From Ignavibacteria bacterium (GTDB lineage Bacteria > Bacteroidota > Ignavibacteria > Kapaibacteriales > UBA2268): 64,000 bases of DNA. The notes beneath the pieces were generated by a model that had not been told where the DNA came from, did not search any database, and worked only from the letters and a program-made list of their open reading frames with translations. This document shows, piece after piece, positions 8,423 to 16,368 of the stretch (its first letter is position 1; the number at the start of each line of letters is the position of its first letter). The stretch is from contig JAISJI010000027.1 of NCBI GenBank assembly GCA_031261605.1, positions 1 through 64,000 on the forward strand, given 5' to 3'. The translations under genes were made by a program, and so were the position numbers.

Positions 8423-9997
8423 CTACAAGTTCATAGGAATTACCACTGTCATACTATCATTGCATTGCAAATTTACAAGTGTGCGTTTCTTTAAAACATT
8501 CGGATAATCATTGTGCAATACCATAATCGTATAATATCCTTCTGGTAGATTTGGGAAAACCGCCTTGCCATCTGCACCTGTCACTATCGTAATCTCATTT
8601 GTATTTGTGTTCGCATTACTCTCACCTATCAAAGTTACTACCGCACCAGCCACATAGATATTATTAGTTTGTGAAAACAAAGTCGTATCTACTGCTGATA
8701 CCGTTATCGTTCCACTGCAAGGAACCGGTGTTTTACCTGCGAAGTTAGCATCAACTCTTATTACTTGACCACAACCTACGGTTATAGTAATCTGCTTCAT
8801 AGCGTATATTATCGTTGCAGTATTATGGCAAAACACTTCCACTTTATAATCGCCTTCGCTAACTGGATAGAAGGATGCTTGTCCATAATAATCCGTATAT
8901 CTCTCTTCTAAAACTGCATTCGTGACTAAATCCAACAACTTCACACTCGCATTATATACAGCGCGATTATTAATAGTATCTTTCACCGTCACAATGACTT
9001 TATTGTTATTGCAAGGTTGCAAACCACCGCTATCTGTGCGTAATACTACTATATGCTCAAGCGTATCTTCGCAAGTAGTCCATACTCTAATGGTTTGCGG
9101 TATATATTTTTCAGTCGTATTATTGCTAACATAACTGATATTGAATGCGTGCTCACCATAGCACATATCATTCCACACTGCAATTCCATCTACACCTGTC
9201 CGCACCATACGCATCACACCATTTATCCAAGTGGTCGTCTGTGCATTTTGCAACAAATTCCCATTCGCATCCACCACTTTTATCCGAACCAAACTATTAC
9301 AGCAAAGTGTATCCGACTTGATTGTCGAGTCCGGTGGGTCTGCTGAATTCTTTCCCGAGGTAAGTTCAAATGTAGCTTCAAATGTATAAAGCGAATCAAG
9401 ACCACTTGCTACATAAAGCAAAAAGCCCAACTCGTATGTATTGTAGCCATATTTGGTTATCCTAATGTTATACTGACCACCAACAAGTGAATCAATAGTT
9501 GTTGCTCCTTCTGCATCCGTTATACCTGTGAATCTCGCTTTATTTGAGGTATAAAGCATTACTTCTGCTCCTTCTATTGCTTCCTGCGTGCTCTTATCTA
9601 CTACGACTACCTTAAAGTTAATCATATTGTCATAAGCACCACCAAGAAAAATATCCGGCGTCTTAGCGTTCTTTGTTAGCGTTAAAAATGTCTCTAATCG
9701 CAATTGCTTAACCACATTACCATTGGATACAAAGGTAAGTAATGAATTACGCGTGTCTTCCGGTAAATTGGAAATCGTGAAATTTCCTGCTGCATCTGTA
9801 ATGTCTGATGAAAACAAATTCCCGTTTGCATCAGTTGCCTCAACGGTTACATTCTGCAATGGCTGACCGTTGTCTGTAAGGAATTTACCAGCAATAGCGC
9901 TGGTAAGCGATGGATTTGTTGCTTGCTGCTCTTCGCCACAAGCGGCTACAAAAATACATATTAAGATTGTAGCAAGGAGAAATGAAATTCTTTTCAT
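8423..9997 (-). CDS. Lipoprotein with about five carboxypeptidase-regulatory-like repeats
   Basis: The N-terminus ends in a lipobox, FVAAC, with the lipidated Cys at residue 20. The rest of the 524 residues consists of about five beta-sandwich units of roughly 80-90 residues. Each has the pattern 'V.A.(D/N)..G....T.T(D/G)..G...F..L..G.Y.I', typical of carboxypeptidase regulatory-like or SpaA/Cna-B-like folds (for example GKFLTDNGQPLQNV and DGKAVFPNLPEGYYT). It is probably an outer-membrane, surface-facing structural or binding lipoprotein with no enzyme domain. Its leader, including the AGAGGA ribosome-binding site, is one copy of a ~200 bp repeat that also precedes the neighbouring TPM-domain gene. 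Confidence 0.82.
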   Translation of the reverse strand: MKRISFLLATILICIFVAACGEEQQATNPSLTSAIAGKFLTDNGQPLQNVTVEATDANGNLFSSDITDAAGNFTISNLPEDTRNSLLTFVSNGNVVKQLRLETFLTLTKNAKTPDIFLGGAYDNMINFKVVVVDKSTQEAIEGAEVMLYTSNKARFTGITDAEGATTIDSLVGGQYNIRITKYGYNTYELGFLLYVASGLDSLYTFEATFELTSGKNSADPPDSTIKSDTLCCNSLVRIKVVDANGNLLQNAQTTTWINGVMRMVRTGVDGIAVWNDMCYGEHAFNISYVSNNTTEKYIPQTIRVWTTCEDTLEHIVVLRTDSGGLQPCNNNKVIVTVKDTINNRAVYNASVKLLDLVTNAVLEERYTDYYGQASFYPVSEGDYKVEVFCHNTATIIYAMKQITITVGCGQVIRVDANFAGKTPVPCSGTITVSAVDTTLFSQTNNIYVAGAVVTLIGESNANTNTNEITIVTGADGKAVFPNLPEGYYTIMVLHNDYPNVLKKRTLVNLQCNDSMTVVIPMNL

Positions 9998-10004
9998 TGT
10001 GAGT

Positions 10005-10205
10005 TCCTCTAAAAAAGTTGGTAAAAAACCTGTTAAGGATTAACATTAAATGTAATATAATGATTTTTTTAAACAACAACTATTATTTCTTTTTTTATGC
10101 TATATTTTCTTTGATTTTGTAAATAACAGCAAACTTAGATAAACCTGTTCAATCAAAGTTCAGACAACTTCTTTCCCAAAATAAACTTCCGCAACCAAGT
10201 TAATT
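10005..10205 (-). repeat. ~200 bp direct repeat, copy 1 (gene leader plus copy of miaA 3' end)
   Basis: This segment is nearly identical to 11240-11436, differing by a few substitutions and small indels in A/T runs. Read leftward it carries the last ~54 bases of a miaA-like coding sequence (10152-10205), an AT-rich intergenic stretch with TTGATTTTGTAAATAACAG-like sequence, and the AGAGGA ribosome-binding site of the downstream lipoprotein gene. The miaA piece here has no miaA body attached, so it is a duplicate of the real 3' end in copy 2. Confidence 0.93.
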
Positions 10206-10258
10206 ATATCTTTATATTGCAGTTGCCAAAGGACAACTATGTAACCGTGTATTGCAAT

Positions 10259-10295
10259 AATATTTCCTTCGGGCGAGTCACCGGAAGGAAATATT
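10259..10295 (-). terminator. Perfect 12-bp hairpin at the end of the TPM gene
   Basis: AATATTTCCTTC (10259-10270) pairs with GAAGGAAATATT (10284-10295) across a 13-base loop. The stem overlaps the stop codon of the leftward TPM gene. There is no long T-run on the exit side, so termination may be weak; it could instead protect the mRNA 3' end. Confidence 0.55.
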
Positions 10296-11235
10296 ACCAA
10301 CCACTATCTCCACCGCCACCGTCACTTCCACCGTCATATCCACCGTCACTCCCACCGTCATACCCACTATCATACCAACCGTCACTACCACTTCCACTAC
10401 GTTCACGCAGTTCTGGGAAAAGATTATTATAGTCATCCGCATAGCCATTAGCTACTAATTGTTTGTAAGTGTAAACACTGAGCAAGCCAAAAAATGACTT
10501 ACGCACCACTTCTGCCATCGGTTGGCTTTCGTAATCACATTTATCGCAAGATTCATTAAATAATATCAAATCACTTACGTGGCTACTAATTGGATGTATC
10601 ATTAACTCATTTTGACCGCACTTGGGACATTCGGTATATAATTTGCTATTCTCATAATAGGCACCCAGAAACGCAATGATGACAAACGGCAGCACACCTA
10701 AAACCATAATTAAATACGGCAAAGATTCCTTTAAACGACTTTTAGTGGTTGGAAGAGTCATATCATCCACCATAACCTCTTCGTCAATAGATTTTCCGCT
10801 AAAAATTCCCTGTATTGCCTCTATTCCCGCTATCATTCCCATAGAATAATCATTTTTCTTGAAATGAGGCACCATTCGTGTTTGTTGAATTGCCACACAC
10901 AAATCGTTCGGCAATAAGCCATTCTCAAGTTGCCTGCCTGTTGTGAATCTGATTCTACGTATATCCTCAACGAACAATACAATTATGCCTTGTTCTCCTA
11001 GTTTATACTTATTAAAAAATTTTAAGGCGGTGCTTGCTAAATCTGCACCATTTATGGATTTTACAATAACAACAGCCATTTTGACGCTTTTGTCAGTTTC
11101 CAGTTGCCGACAAATATCATTAATTTTTTGCACAGCATCACTGTTTATAATGTTATCTGCATTATGAACTGCGTTATGAATTGTGTCATCTGGTTCACTT
11201 GGTATGGGGGGAATTTCATCAAAATTTTCAAGCAT
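10294..11235 (-). CDS. TPM-domain membrane protein with zinc-ribbon-like segment and Gly-rich tail
   Basis: The N-terminal ~150 residues match a TPM (YgcG-type) domain: a segment like VKMAVVIVKSINGADL, then LFVEDIRRIRFTTGRQLENG and NDYSMGMIAGIEAI. A single membrane helix follows (about LPYLIMVLGVLPFVIIAFLG), then a four-cysteine module (CPKCGQ...CDKCDYE) and a low-complexity GG(S/Y)DGG tail, as in many TPM proteins. Family members have been linked to membrane or photosystem maintenance and phosphatase activity, but the function here is unknown. There is no obvious signal peptide. The gene is boxed between two ~200 bp repeats and uses a duplicated leader with the same AGAGGA site as the next gene. 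Confidence 0.82.
   Translation of the reverse strand: MLENFDEIPPIPSEPDDTIHNAVHNADNIINSDAVQKINDICRQLETDKSVKMAVVIVKSINGADLASTALKFFNKYKLGEQGIIVLFVEDIRRIRFTTGRQLENGLLPNDLCVAIQQTRMVPHFKKNDYSMGMIAGIEAIQGIFSGKSIDEEVMVDDMTLPTTKSRLKESLPYLIMVLGVLPFVIIAFLGAYYENSKLYTECPKCGQNELMIHPISSHVSDLILFNESCDKCDYESQPMAEVVRKSFFGLLSVYTYKQLVANGYADDYNNLFPELRERSGSGSDGWYDSGYDGGSDGGYDGGSDGGGGDSGW
10310..10390. repeat. Short tandem repeats coding the Gly/Asp/Ser/Tyr tail
   Basis: Imperfect 9-base units of the type CCACCGTCA repeat across this stretch. On the minus strand they encode the GGSDGGYDGGSDGG-like tail of the TPM-domain protein. Such tracts can change length by slippage. The proline-rich plus-strand ORF over them is a shadow. 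Confidence 0.8.
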
Positions 11236-11239
11236 TATA

Positions 11240-11436
11240 TCCTCTAAAAAAGTTGGTAAAAAATCTGTTAAAGATTAACATTAAATGCAATATAATGATT
11301 TTTTTAACAACAACCATTATTTTTTTTATGCTATATTTTCTTTGATTTTGTAAATAACAGCAAACTTAGATAAACCTGTTCAATCAAAGTTCAGACAACT
11401 TCTCTTCCAAAATAAACTTCCGCAACCAAGTTAATT
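11240..11436 (-). repeat. ~200 bp direct repeat, copy 2 (authentic miaA 3' end plus leader)
   Basis: This is the partner of 10005-10205. It contains the true last ~53 bases of miaA (11384-11436), then the intergenic stretch, then the ribosome-binding site of the TPM gene. The arrangement, read leftward, is miaA, leader copy, TPM gene, then copied miaA end plus leader, then lipoprotein gene. That order fits insertion of a cassette with duplication of its target. Confidence 0.93.
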
Positions 11437-12253
11437 GCCGTTTTGCATAATGTCGCGTATTCTTTTGTATCTCGCTAATTGCAGTGTCCAGAGACATATC
11501 GCCATTCAAATACACTATCGTTTCCTTGTAGCCAACAGTATTCAGCGAGTTAAGAGTAGGGGAGTAACCCATATTTAGCACGCTCTCCGTCTCATCCACC
11601 AAACCATCTTCCCACATCTGCATAACACGCCGATTTATCTTATCATACAACACATCTCGGGCTACATCAATAAATACATAGCGCGGTTTTATTCTATCCC
11701 TACTCGGCTTATTAGCATAAGCATCTGACAGCCGTATTCCATTGGAATAATAATACTCTAACGCACGCAGGACACGCCTCGGATTTCTATCGCTATACAG
11801 ATTATACAGCGGTGCATCCACTTCCTTCAACTTGTTATACAGCGTATCAATACCATTTGCTTGCAATTCCATTTCCAATTTATTCCTAATTCCAACATCC
11901 ACCGGTGTATCTTCTTTGAATAATCCCTCGCATAAGGACTTGATATATAACCCGGAACCACCAACAATTACAGGCGTCTTTCCTCTCTCCGCAATATCTA
12001 TCAACGTAGCGTATGCCTGCTCACCATACTCGCCAGCACTATAATTTGCATCCGGCATAAGAATATCAATATAGTGATGCTTAACCTTTTGCATCTCCGA
12101 AGCCGATGGCTTAGCCGTGCCAATAGTAAGAAATTTATACACTTGACGCGAGTCCGCCGATATTATTTCAATATCCTGCTTCTCCGCCAGTTGCAAACTA
12201 TAAGCGGTCTTTCCCGATGCCGTAGCACCGCATACAACAATAGTATCTATCAT
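11384..12253 (-). CDS. miaA: tRNA dimethylallyltransferase
   Basis: MiaA adds a dimethylallyl group to N6 of A37 in tRNAs that read codons starting with U, the first step to ms2i6A. The 289-residue product has the P-loop GATASGKT at residues 8-15. It also has the DSRQVYKFLTIGTAKP motif, the VGGSGLYIKSL segment, the RNPRRVLRALEYY region and the C-terminal KRQLTWLRK. It is slightly short (usually 300-315) but has the normal C-terminal end. Its last 53 bases are duplicated at 10152-10205, which does not affect this copy. Confidence 0.97.
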   Translation of the reverse strand: MIDTIVVCGATASGKTAYSLQLAEKQDIEIISADSRQVYKFLTIGTAKPSASEMQKVKHHYIDILMPDANYSAGEYGEQAYATLIDIAERGKTPVIVGGSGLYIKSLCEGLFKEDTPVDVGIRNKLEMELQANGIDTLYNKLKEVDAPLYNLYSDRNPRRVLRALEYYYSNGIRLSDAYANKPSRDRIKPRYVFIDVARDVLYDKINRRVMQMWEDGLVDETESVLNMGYSPTLNSLNTVGYKETIVYLNGDMSLDTAISEIQKNTRHYAKRQLTWLRKFILEEKLSEL

Positions 12254-12309
12254 AATTTTTATTCTTAAAAACTGCCAATTGGCTATTCGTGAGAAGGTTA
12301 CTGTGAATA

Positions 12310-13197
12310 TTACTTCGCCAACTCCTCCATCAACAAATGCGTAGGAAGACCTGTAACACCGGGATGGTCTTGGTTATTGACTGCTTTATATTTGCACATC
12401 TGGATATCGTAAAAGCAATCGGTGAGAGATACATAAGTTGATATCCTTCCTACTATCGCTCCTACTTCTCCTATTCCTTCCACTGCAGCTGTATTTATAC
12501 ATCTTGTAACAGTAGTACCCATCCCATTAAGATAATAAACTATCCCCCCAGCGGATGTTCCGTTAATAAAACCAGCATTGACACAATCCTCTATACTTCC
12601 ATAAGAACTTATAGCATATGATATTCCTGCTGCATTAGTTCCTGTAATAGTTCCGGTGTTAGTGCACTTTTTTACAAGTCCTTTAACCACAAAACAACAA
12701 ATACCTGCGGCTGCATTCCCAGTAACAGTTGCATTATTGCTACAATTAATTATAGTGCCAGTATAAGAATAAGCACTTGCAACTGAACTATTTTCATAGC
12801 ATATTCCGGCACCAACACTTCTTCCTGTCACTATTAAATTTGCTATTGTTCCATGATTACTACCGAATAAAACCTTATTCGATGCACTTACTTTTAGATA
12901 AATTGTGTGGTTATTACCATCAAAGTAACCATAAAAGTAATGAATGGTATCAAATGTTGGAGTGGGGTTTCCGATAGAACGGTAATCACAACTATCGGTG
13001 ATGTCATTCATAAGCAGGAAGTATTTATCTATTGACCAATTAGTTCCATAAAAAACAGAATCGCTCAACGCTTCCATATCCGCTTTGCTGGTAATTTGAT
13101 ACGGAGCGGCTTGTGTTCCACTACCTCCGCTGAATTGTGCGGATGCAGTTAATGTTGTAGCAAATAATATCGCTACGATGAGTAATACTTTTTTCAT
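12310..13197 (-). CDS. Secreted GLUG-motif repeat protein, probably C-terminally truncated
   Basis: A signal peptide (to about LTASAQF) precedes a 295-residue beta-helix-like protein. It shows a typical lead-in (GTQAAPYQITSKADMEALS) and repeated units such as GTIANLIVTGRSVGAGI, AAGICCFV and TNAAGISYAI, as in GLUG-motif surface proteins. The normal ending 'CFYD.Q...GV.GLPT' is reached, but the protein then stops after about ten residues. Related proteins usually continue into a 'W...G.YPRL' unit and a T9SS sorting domain. It may have lost its surface-export signal. The function is probably adhesion or a surface coat, which is inference only. Confidence 0.7.
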   Translation of the reverse strand: MKKVLLIVAILFATTLTASAQFSGGSGTQAAPYQITSKADMEALSDSVFYGTNWSIDKYFLLMNDITDSCDYRSIGNPTPTFDTIHYFYGYFDGNNHTIYLKVSASNKVLFGSNHGTIANLIVTGRSVGAGICYENSSVASAYSYTGTIINCSNNATVTGNAAAGICCFVVKGLVKKCTNTGTITGTNAAGISYAISSYGSIEDCVNAGFINGTSAGGIVYYLNGMGTTVTRCINTAAVEGIGEVGAIVGRISTYVSLTDCFYDIQMCKYKAVNNQDHPGVTGLPTHLLMEELAK

Positions 13198-13552
13198 TTT
13201 TATATAACCTTTTAATTTAAATGTATATTAAAATATTTTATTTTTCTTATTTATTATTTGTGTTCAATGTGTTTTAGGATTGTTTTAAAAGCATAGCGCA
13301 AATTACGTATTTATCTTCAATATAAAAAATATTATTATTCTTTTTTGAAAAATAGGATACCCGCTTTTAGCATACGGGAAACCGAACACTTTTAAGCAGA
13401 TGTTAAGAAAAAGGTTATTGAAGAGGCGGAGGACATAAAAATTGAATAAAAAAAATATCAAATTTGATAGTTTAAACCCCAAAGGCGACCCTTTTGAGGA
13501 CACCTTTGGGGTTCATTAGTGGGCGAACTTTACAAAGTAAAGCATAAATAAT
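13198..13552. other. AT-rich intergenic stretch without a supported gene
   Basis: About 355 bases lie between two leftward surface-protein genes. Besides the terminator at 13475-13513, there is a perfect palindrome ATCAAATTTGAT near 13459. A 28-codon plus-strand open stretch (13347-13433) reads GYPLLAYGKPNTFKQ and could be a scrap of an old gene. The 66-residue minus-strand ORF in the track (13303-13503) overlaps the terminator and has no ribosome-binding site, so I do not accept it. Confidence 0.5.
13475..13513 (-). terminator. Hairpin terminator after the frameshifted T9SS cargo gene
   Basis: AACCCCAAAGG (13475-13485) pairs perfectly with CCTTTGGGGTT (13503-13513). It lies about 40 bases after the stop at 13553 on the leftward strand. 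The T-run (TATTTTTTTTATT) follows further downstream, after the ATCAAATTTGAT palindrome. Confidence 0.7.
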
Positions 13553-14074
13553 CTACCTAGTTAGAATCATCTGTTTGCTATCAACTTCTTTACCATCAAT
13601 GGTTAAGGAGTAAATATATATTCCTTGCTTCAGTTGACCGCCATTTATTGTTATTGACGAAGAGCCCTTGTGTTTGCTCACGTCAAATTCCATTAGTTTA
13701 CTCCCCTCTATAGTGTAAATTGCAATAAAAGCATTTCCCGCATTTTGAGGAATATAATAATAAATCTTTGTGATTTCTGTAAATGGATTAGGAATATTAT
13801 TAAATAATTTTCCCTTACCAGTTGTGTCCTTCCAAATCACAGTGTCTCTATTGTCTTTCCAGCCCGTTGTGTCCTTATCTATCCAAATCGCAGTGTCTTT
13901 CTCTTTTCTGCCCGTGGTATCTTTCCAAACCATAGTATCTATATCTTTTTTATAGTCCAATGTGTCGGGGCAGCAGTTAGCAATACGTTTTAAAAGATAA
14001 TCCAATTGCGATTGAAAACCATCATTTTTGATACGCAAGGAGTCAACTTCTTGGTTCAGTTTATTTAATGGCAT
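13553..14074 (-). pseudogene. 3' part of a frameshifted T9SS cargo (coiled stalk, repeat, sorting domain)
   Basis: The frame opens with LNQEVDSLRIKNDGFQSQL, the coiled segment that normally follows an S74/tail-fibre-like end. A low-complexity Thr/Asp/Lys/Trp tract follows, with WKDTTG repeated three times, then a type A T9SS sorting domain (IPNPFTEITKIYYYIP, IYTIEGSKL, LKQGIYIYSLTIDGK). The ATG at 14074 lies inside the 3' end of the upstream ORF (14-base overlap). Removing one T at AAA-T-AAA joins the two frames into DAIKKLNQEVDSL. It is therefore most likely the second half of one gene rather than an independent gene; re-initiation cannot be excluded. Confidence 0.7.
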
Positions 14075-14426
14075 CGAGCATTATCGGAACTAAGTCCTTA
14101 TAATCACCAGGGTCGCCCATACCAACTCTAGCAACCTTATCTGCGTTAAATACATCAAATGTTTGTGCTGCCAATTCATTTGTGCTAGCAAACACTACAA
14201 TTAGCAGAGCAGCGAATACTATTGGGTAGAACATCTTTGAAAGATACAATTTTGCATTTTGATTGAATGCAATGATGGCATCGTTCGCTGTCGCCTCCGA
14301 TTTTTTCATAAAAGACGTATCAATGGACGTCCCATAGGTTAAAAAAGTTAATCTGGATTTCAGTGTTTGGTTGTCCAACATCTGCCCGGCTGCCTGATTA
14401 GTGCGGGTTTCTTTTCTTCTGTTCAT
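14061..14426 (-). pseudogene. 5' part of the frameshifted T9SS cargo gene
   Basis: I place the start at the internal ATG (MNRRKETRTNQ, 14426), which has GAGGT seven bases upstream, rather than the track start at 14453. The ~121-residue product has a basic N-terminus and a hydrophobic segment (FYPIVFAALLIVVF), apparently an unusually late signal or anchor at about residues 77-95. It then has FNADKVARVGMGDPGDYKDLVP-type sequence leading into the S74-like helix PIMLDAIK, where a TAA interrupts. Continuation of the helix in the +1 frame indicates a single-base frameshift. The late hydrophobic segment is odd for a secreted protein and may show a second rearrangement at the 5' end. Confidence 0.6.
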
Positions 14427-14612
14427 TTTGATACCTCGTAAGATTAAGAACATTTGAAAAATATTAAGAGCTACTTTAGCCCAAGTGTTAGCGAAATGAT
14501 TGGAGCAAAGTTAATCATAAAAATCCACAATACCATCATAATGAGAATAATAAATTGTGTGATACAATAAATTATGAAATAAGTCAAGCAAGGCAAAGAA
14601 ATATGAATAATA

Positions 14613-14720
14613 ATGTTCCATATTATTAGGAACAAAGATAATAGTTCGCTGGATGGTTATATTAATGCTATGTTCAATCAATTAAAGGTACCTTTCGGTA
14701 TCTTATTTGTAAGAACATAA
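14613..14720 (+). pseudogene. 35-codon protein-like scrap
   Basis: The frame from ATG 14613 to TAA 14718-14720 reads MFHIIRNKDNSSLDGYI... and ends NQLKVPFGILFVRT. The ending 'QLKVPFGILF' resembles the core strand of many restriction-type nucleases, in which a DNA-bound domain is followed by 'L.VP.GILF'. There is no ribosome-binding site and a stop lies just upstream in frame. It is therefore probably the 3' remnant of a lost gene. Below the size of the ORF track. Confidence 0.3.
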
Positions 14721-14755
14721 CGAAATTAATAGATAAAATTCGATAAAAAAAACAC

Positions 14756-14763
14756 TACATTTG
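14756..14763 (+). promoter_or_regulatory. -7 box TACATTTG before the helicase remnant
   Basis: TACATTTG matches TAnnTTTG and lies 55 bases before the ATG at 14819. A clear -33 element is not evident in the A-rich upstream sequence. Confidence 0.45.
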
Positions 14764-14818
14764 AAACTTTGTTTATTAGCATTCGTATAAAAAAAATCCA
14801 AATATCATATCAATATCT

Positions 14819-15121
14819 ATGAATACAGAAGAAGAACAACTTTTTAAAAAACTTGCAAATTTTAGAGAAAAATTTGCAAAAGACTCTCAACATCCTGACT
14901 ATAAAGGAATGTGGGAAGTGCTAATAAAAGGCATTTATTCTGACGATGCCCATTTTATATATGAATTATTGCAAAATGCCGAAGATGTTAAAGCCACGTC
15001 GGTAAAGTTTATATTGAAAAGTGATGGTCTTTATTTTATTCATAATGGAACAATCCATTTTAATGTTACAGAACCTGATACATTAAAAGACATATCAATG
15101 TTCGCCAGATGGCAAATATAG
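14819..15121 (+). pseudogene. N-terminal remnant of a sacsin/HSP90-like ATPase protein
   Basis: The 100-residue frame carries the start of a GHKL ATPase fold as found in sacsin-like proteins: IYELLQNAEDVKATSVKF, where NAED is the ATP-binding N-box, then LYFIHNGTIHFNV. In such proteins a G-box and roughly a thousand further residues follow. Here the frame breaks at about DTLKDISMFARWQI and stops. The next frame resumes in a distant helicase region. I read this as one large gene that lost its middle by deletion. The start is intact and preceded by a -7 box. Confidence 0.65.
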
Positions 15122-16329
15122 CATCAGACAAGGGAACTGGCATTTTGGATTTGGCATCTTTGTATATTCAAAAAGGAGAAAATCCGCAAATTCGTCGTCA
15201 ACAAATGGAAACACTATTAAAACAAATTCAAGAATCAGCTGAAAATGTATTTCAGGATTTACGAATTGTTACATGGCAAAATACAGATGAATTAGAAGAA
15301 AAATTGACCGATGCGATAGAAAAAGATTTAGAAGAGGACACGGCAAGTGATATGATGCAACACCAAATTATTTCGCCATACAGAGGAGAATTATTTGGGA
15401 CAGATAATCTTAATGTGGTCATACAAAATAGCAGAAATGGTGGGAATAAAAAGAAGCATAGAAGTGTAGCAGGTATCACAGTAGCAGACAAAATTATCCA
15501 ATTCACAAACAGAGCAAAAACAAATGCTTATGATTCATACGACACAGCACAAAATTGTTCTTCTAGAACGGATGTATACAATGGTGAATTGGGATTAGTA
15601 ACGAGGATAGACAAGAAAAAAATCACGGTGCGTTTTGAACAAAAATCCAGTCAAACCATAGAATTAAGTGAAATTGAGGTTGAGAATAATATTGAATTGG
15701 GATATGCAATATCGGTTCACAAAGCGCAGGGGAGTGAATTTACACGAGTATATTTTGTGTTACCTAAAAACAAACAGACACTATTATCAACAGAATTGTT
15801 ATATACTGGAATAACACGCGCACAGACGCATTTAACTATATTTGTTGAAGGTGATTTTACCGCCTTGCTTGGTATGACAAGACCCGAAAAATCACGATTA
15901 GCATTAATAAATTCGTCTGTATTTGATTTCAAACCATTGCCAGAAGTATTACTGCACGAACGTTGGTATGAAGAAGGCAAAATTCATTCCACATTAACTG
16001 AATATCTTGTCCGGTCTAAATCAGAAGTAATTATCACAAATATGCTATTTGAAAGTGGAATAGAATCAATTAAGTATGAAGAACCACTTTTTGCCACTGA
16101 TGGCACATTCTATTTACCTGATTTTACTATTCAATGGAAAGGAAATACGTATTATTGGGAGCATCTAGGAATGTTGAATGTTCCAAAATATAAAAGACAT
16201 TGGGACGTGAAACAAGCGTGGTATGACAAACATTTCAAAGGACAATTAATCACAACAGAAGAATCAACGAATTTGAGTATTGATGTGAAAAATCTCATTG
16301 GAAGATTGAAACGAAATGAATTACAGTAA
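15109..16329 (+). pseudogene. C-terminal remnant: SF1 helicase (RecD/UvrD C-terminal) plus PD-(D/E)XK-like domain
   Basis: From about residue 55 the 406-residue frame reads as the last third of a superfamily 1 helicase: HQIISPYRGELFG, ELGLVTRIDKKKITVRF, GYAISVHKAQGSEF (motif V) and LLYTGITRAQTHLTIFVE (motif VI). The Walker A and B motifs are missing. A C-terminal domain follows with DGTFYLPDFTIQWKGNTYYW ending in an E-H-L-G pattern, resembling a PD-(D/E)XK nuclease. With the GHKL remnant just upstream (12-base overlap, different frame) it looks like the other end of one multidomain defence or repair protein. The cleft contains at least a large deletion. It may still be transcribed, but helicase function is impossible. 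Confidence 0.65.
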
Positions 16330-16368
16330 TTTAATATTGTTTGTGTTATTGTTAAAAGATATTAAAAG

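Larger units (their letters stand above)
14427..14818. other. AT-rich border of the degraded accessory island
   Basis: About 390 bases separate the leftward surface genes from the rightward accessory cluster. The stretch holds the 35-codon scrap at 14613-14720, a small hairpin (AAGGTACC/GGTATCTT, 14685-14704) and the -7 box at 14756-14763. I see no other gene. Confidence 0.5.

Noticed and set aside
10310-10390. CRISPR-like or other arrayed repeat
   Set aside because: The units are 9 bases and in a coding frame; there are no unique spacers of constant length. No CRISPR array was seen anywhere in the window.
10217-10432. Plus-strand proline/serine-rich ORF
   Set aside because: It is the antisense reading of the CCACCGTCA repeats that encode the Gly-rich tail of the TPM protein.
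13303-13503. 66-residue minus-strand ORF
   Set aside because: It runs through a strong terminator stem, has no ribosome-binding site and is composed of AT-rich low-complexity codons.
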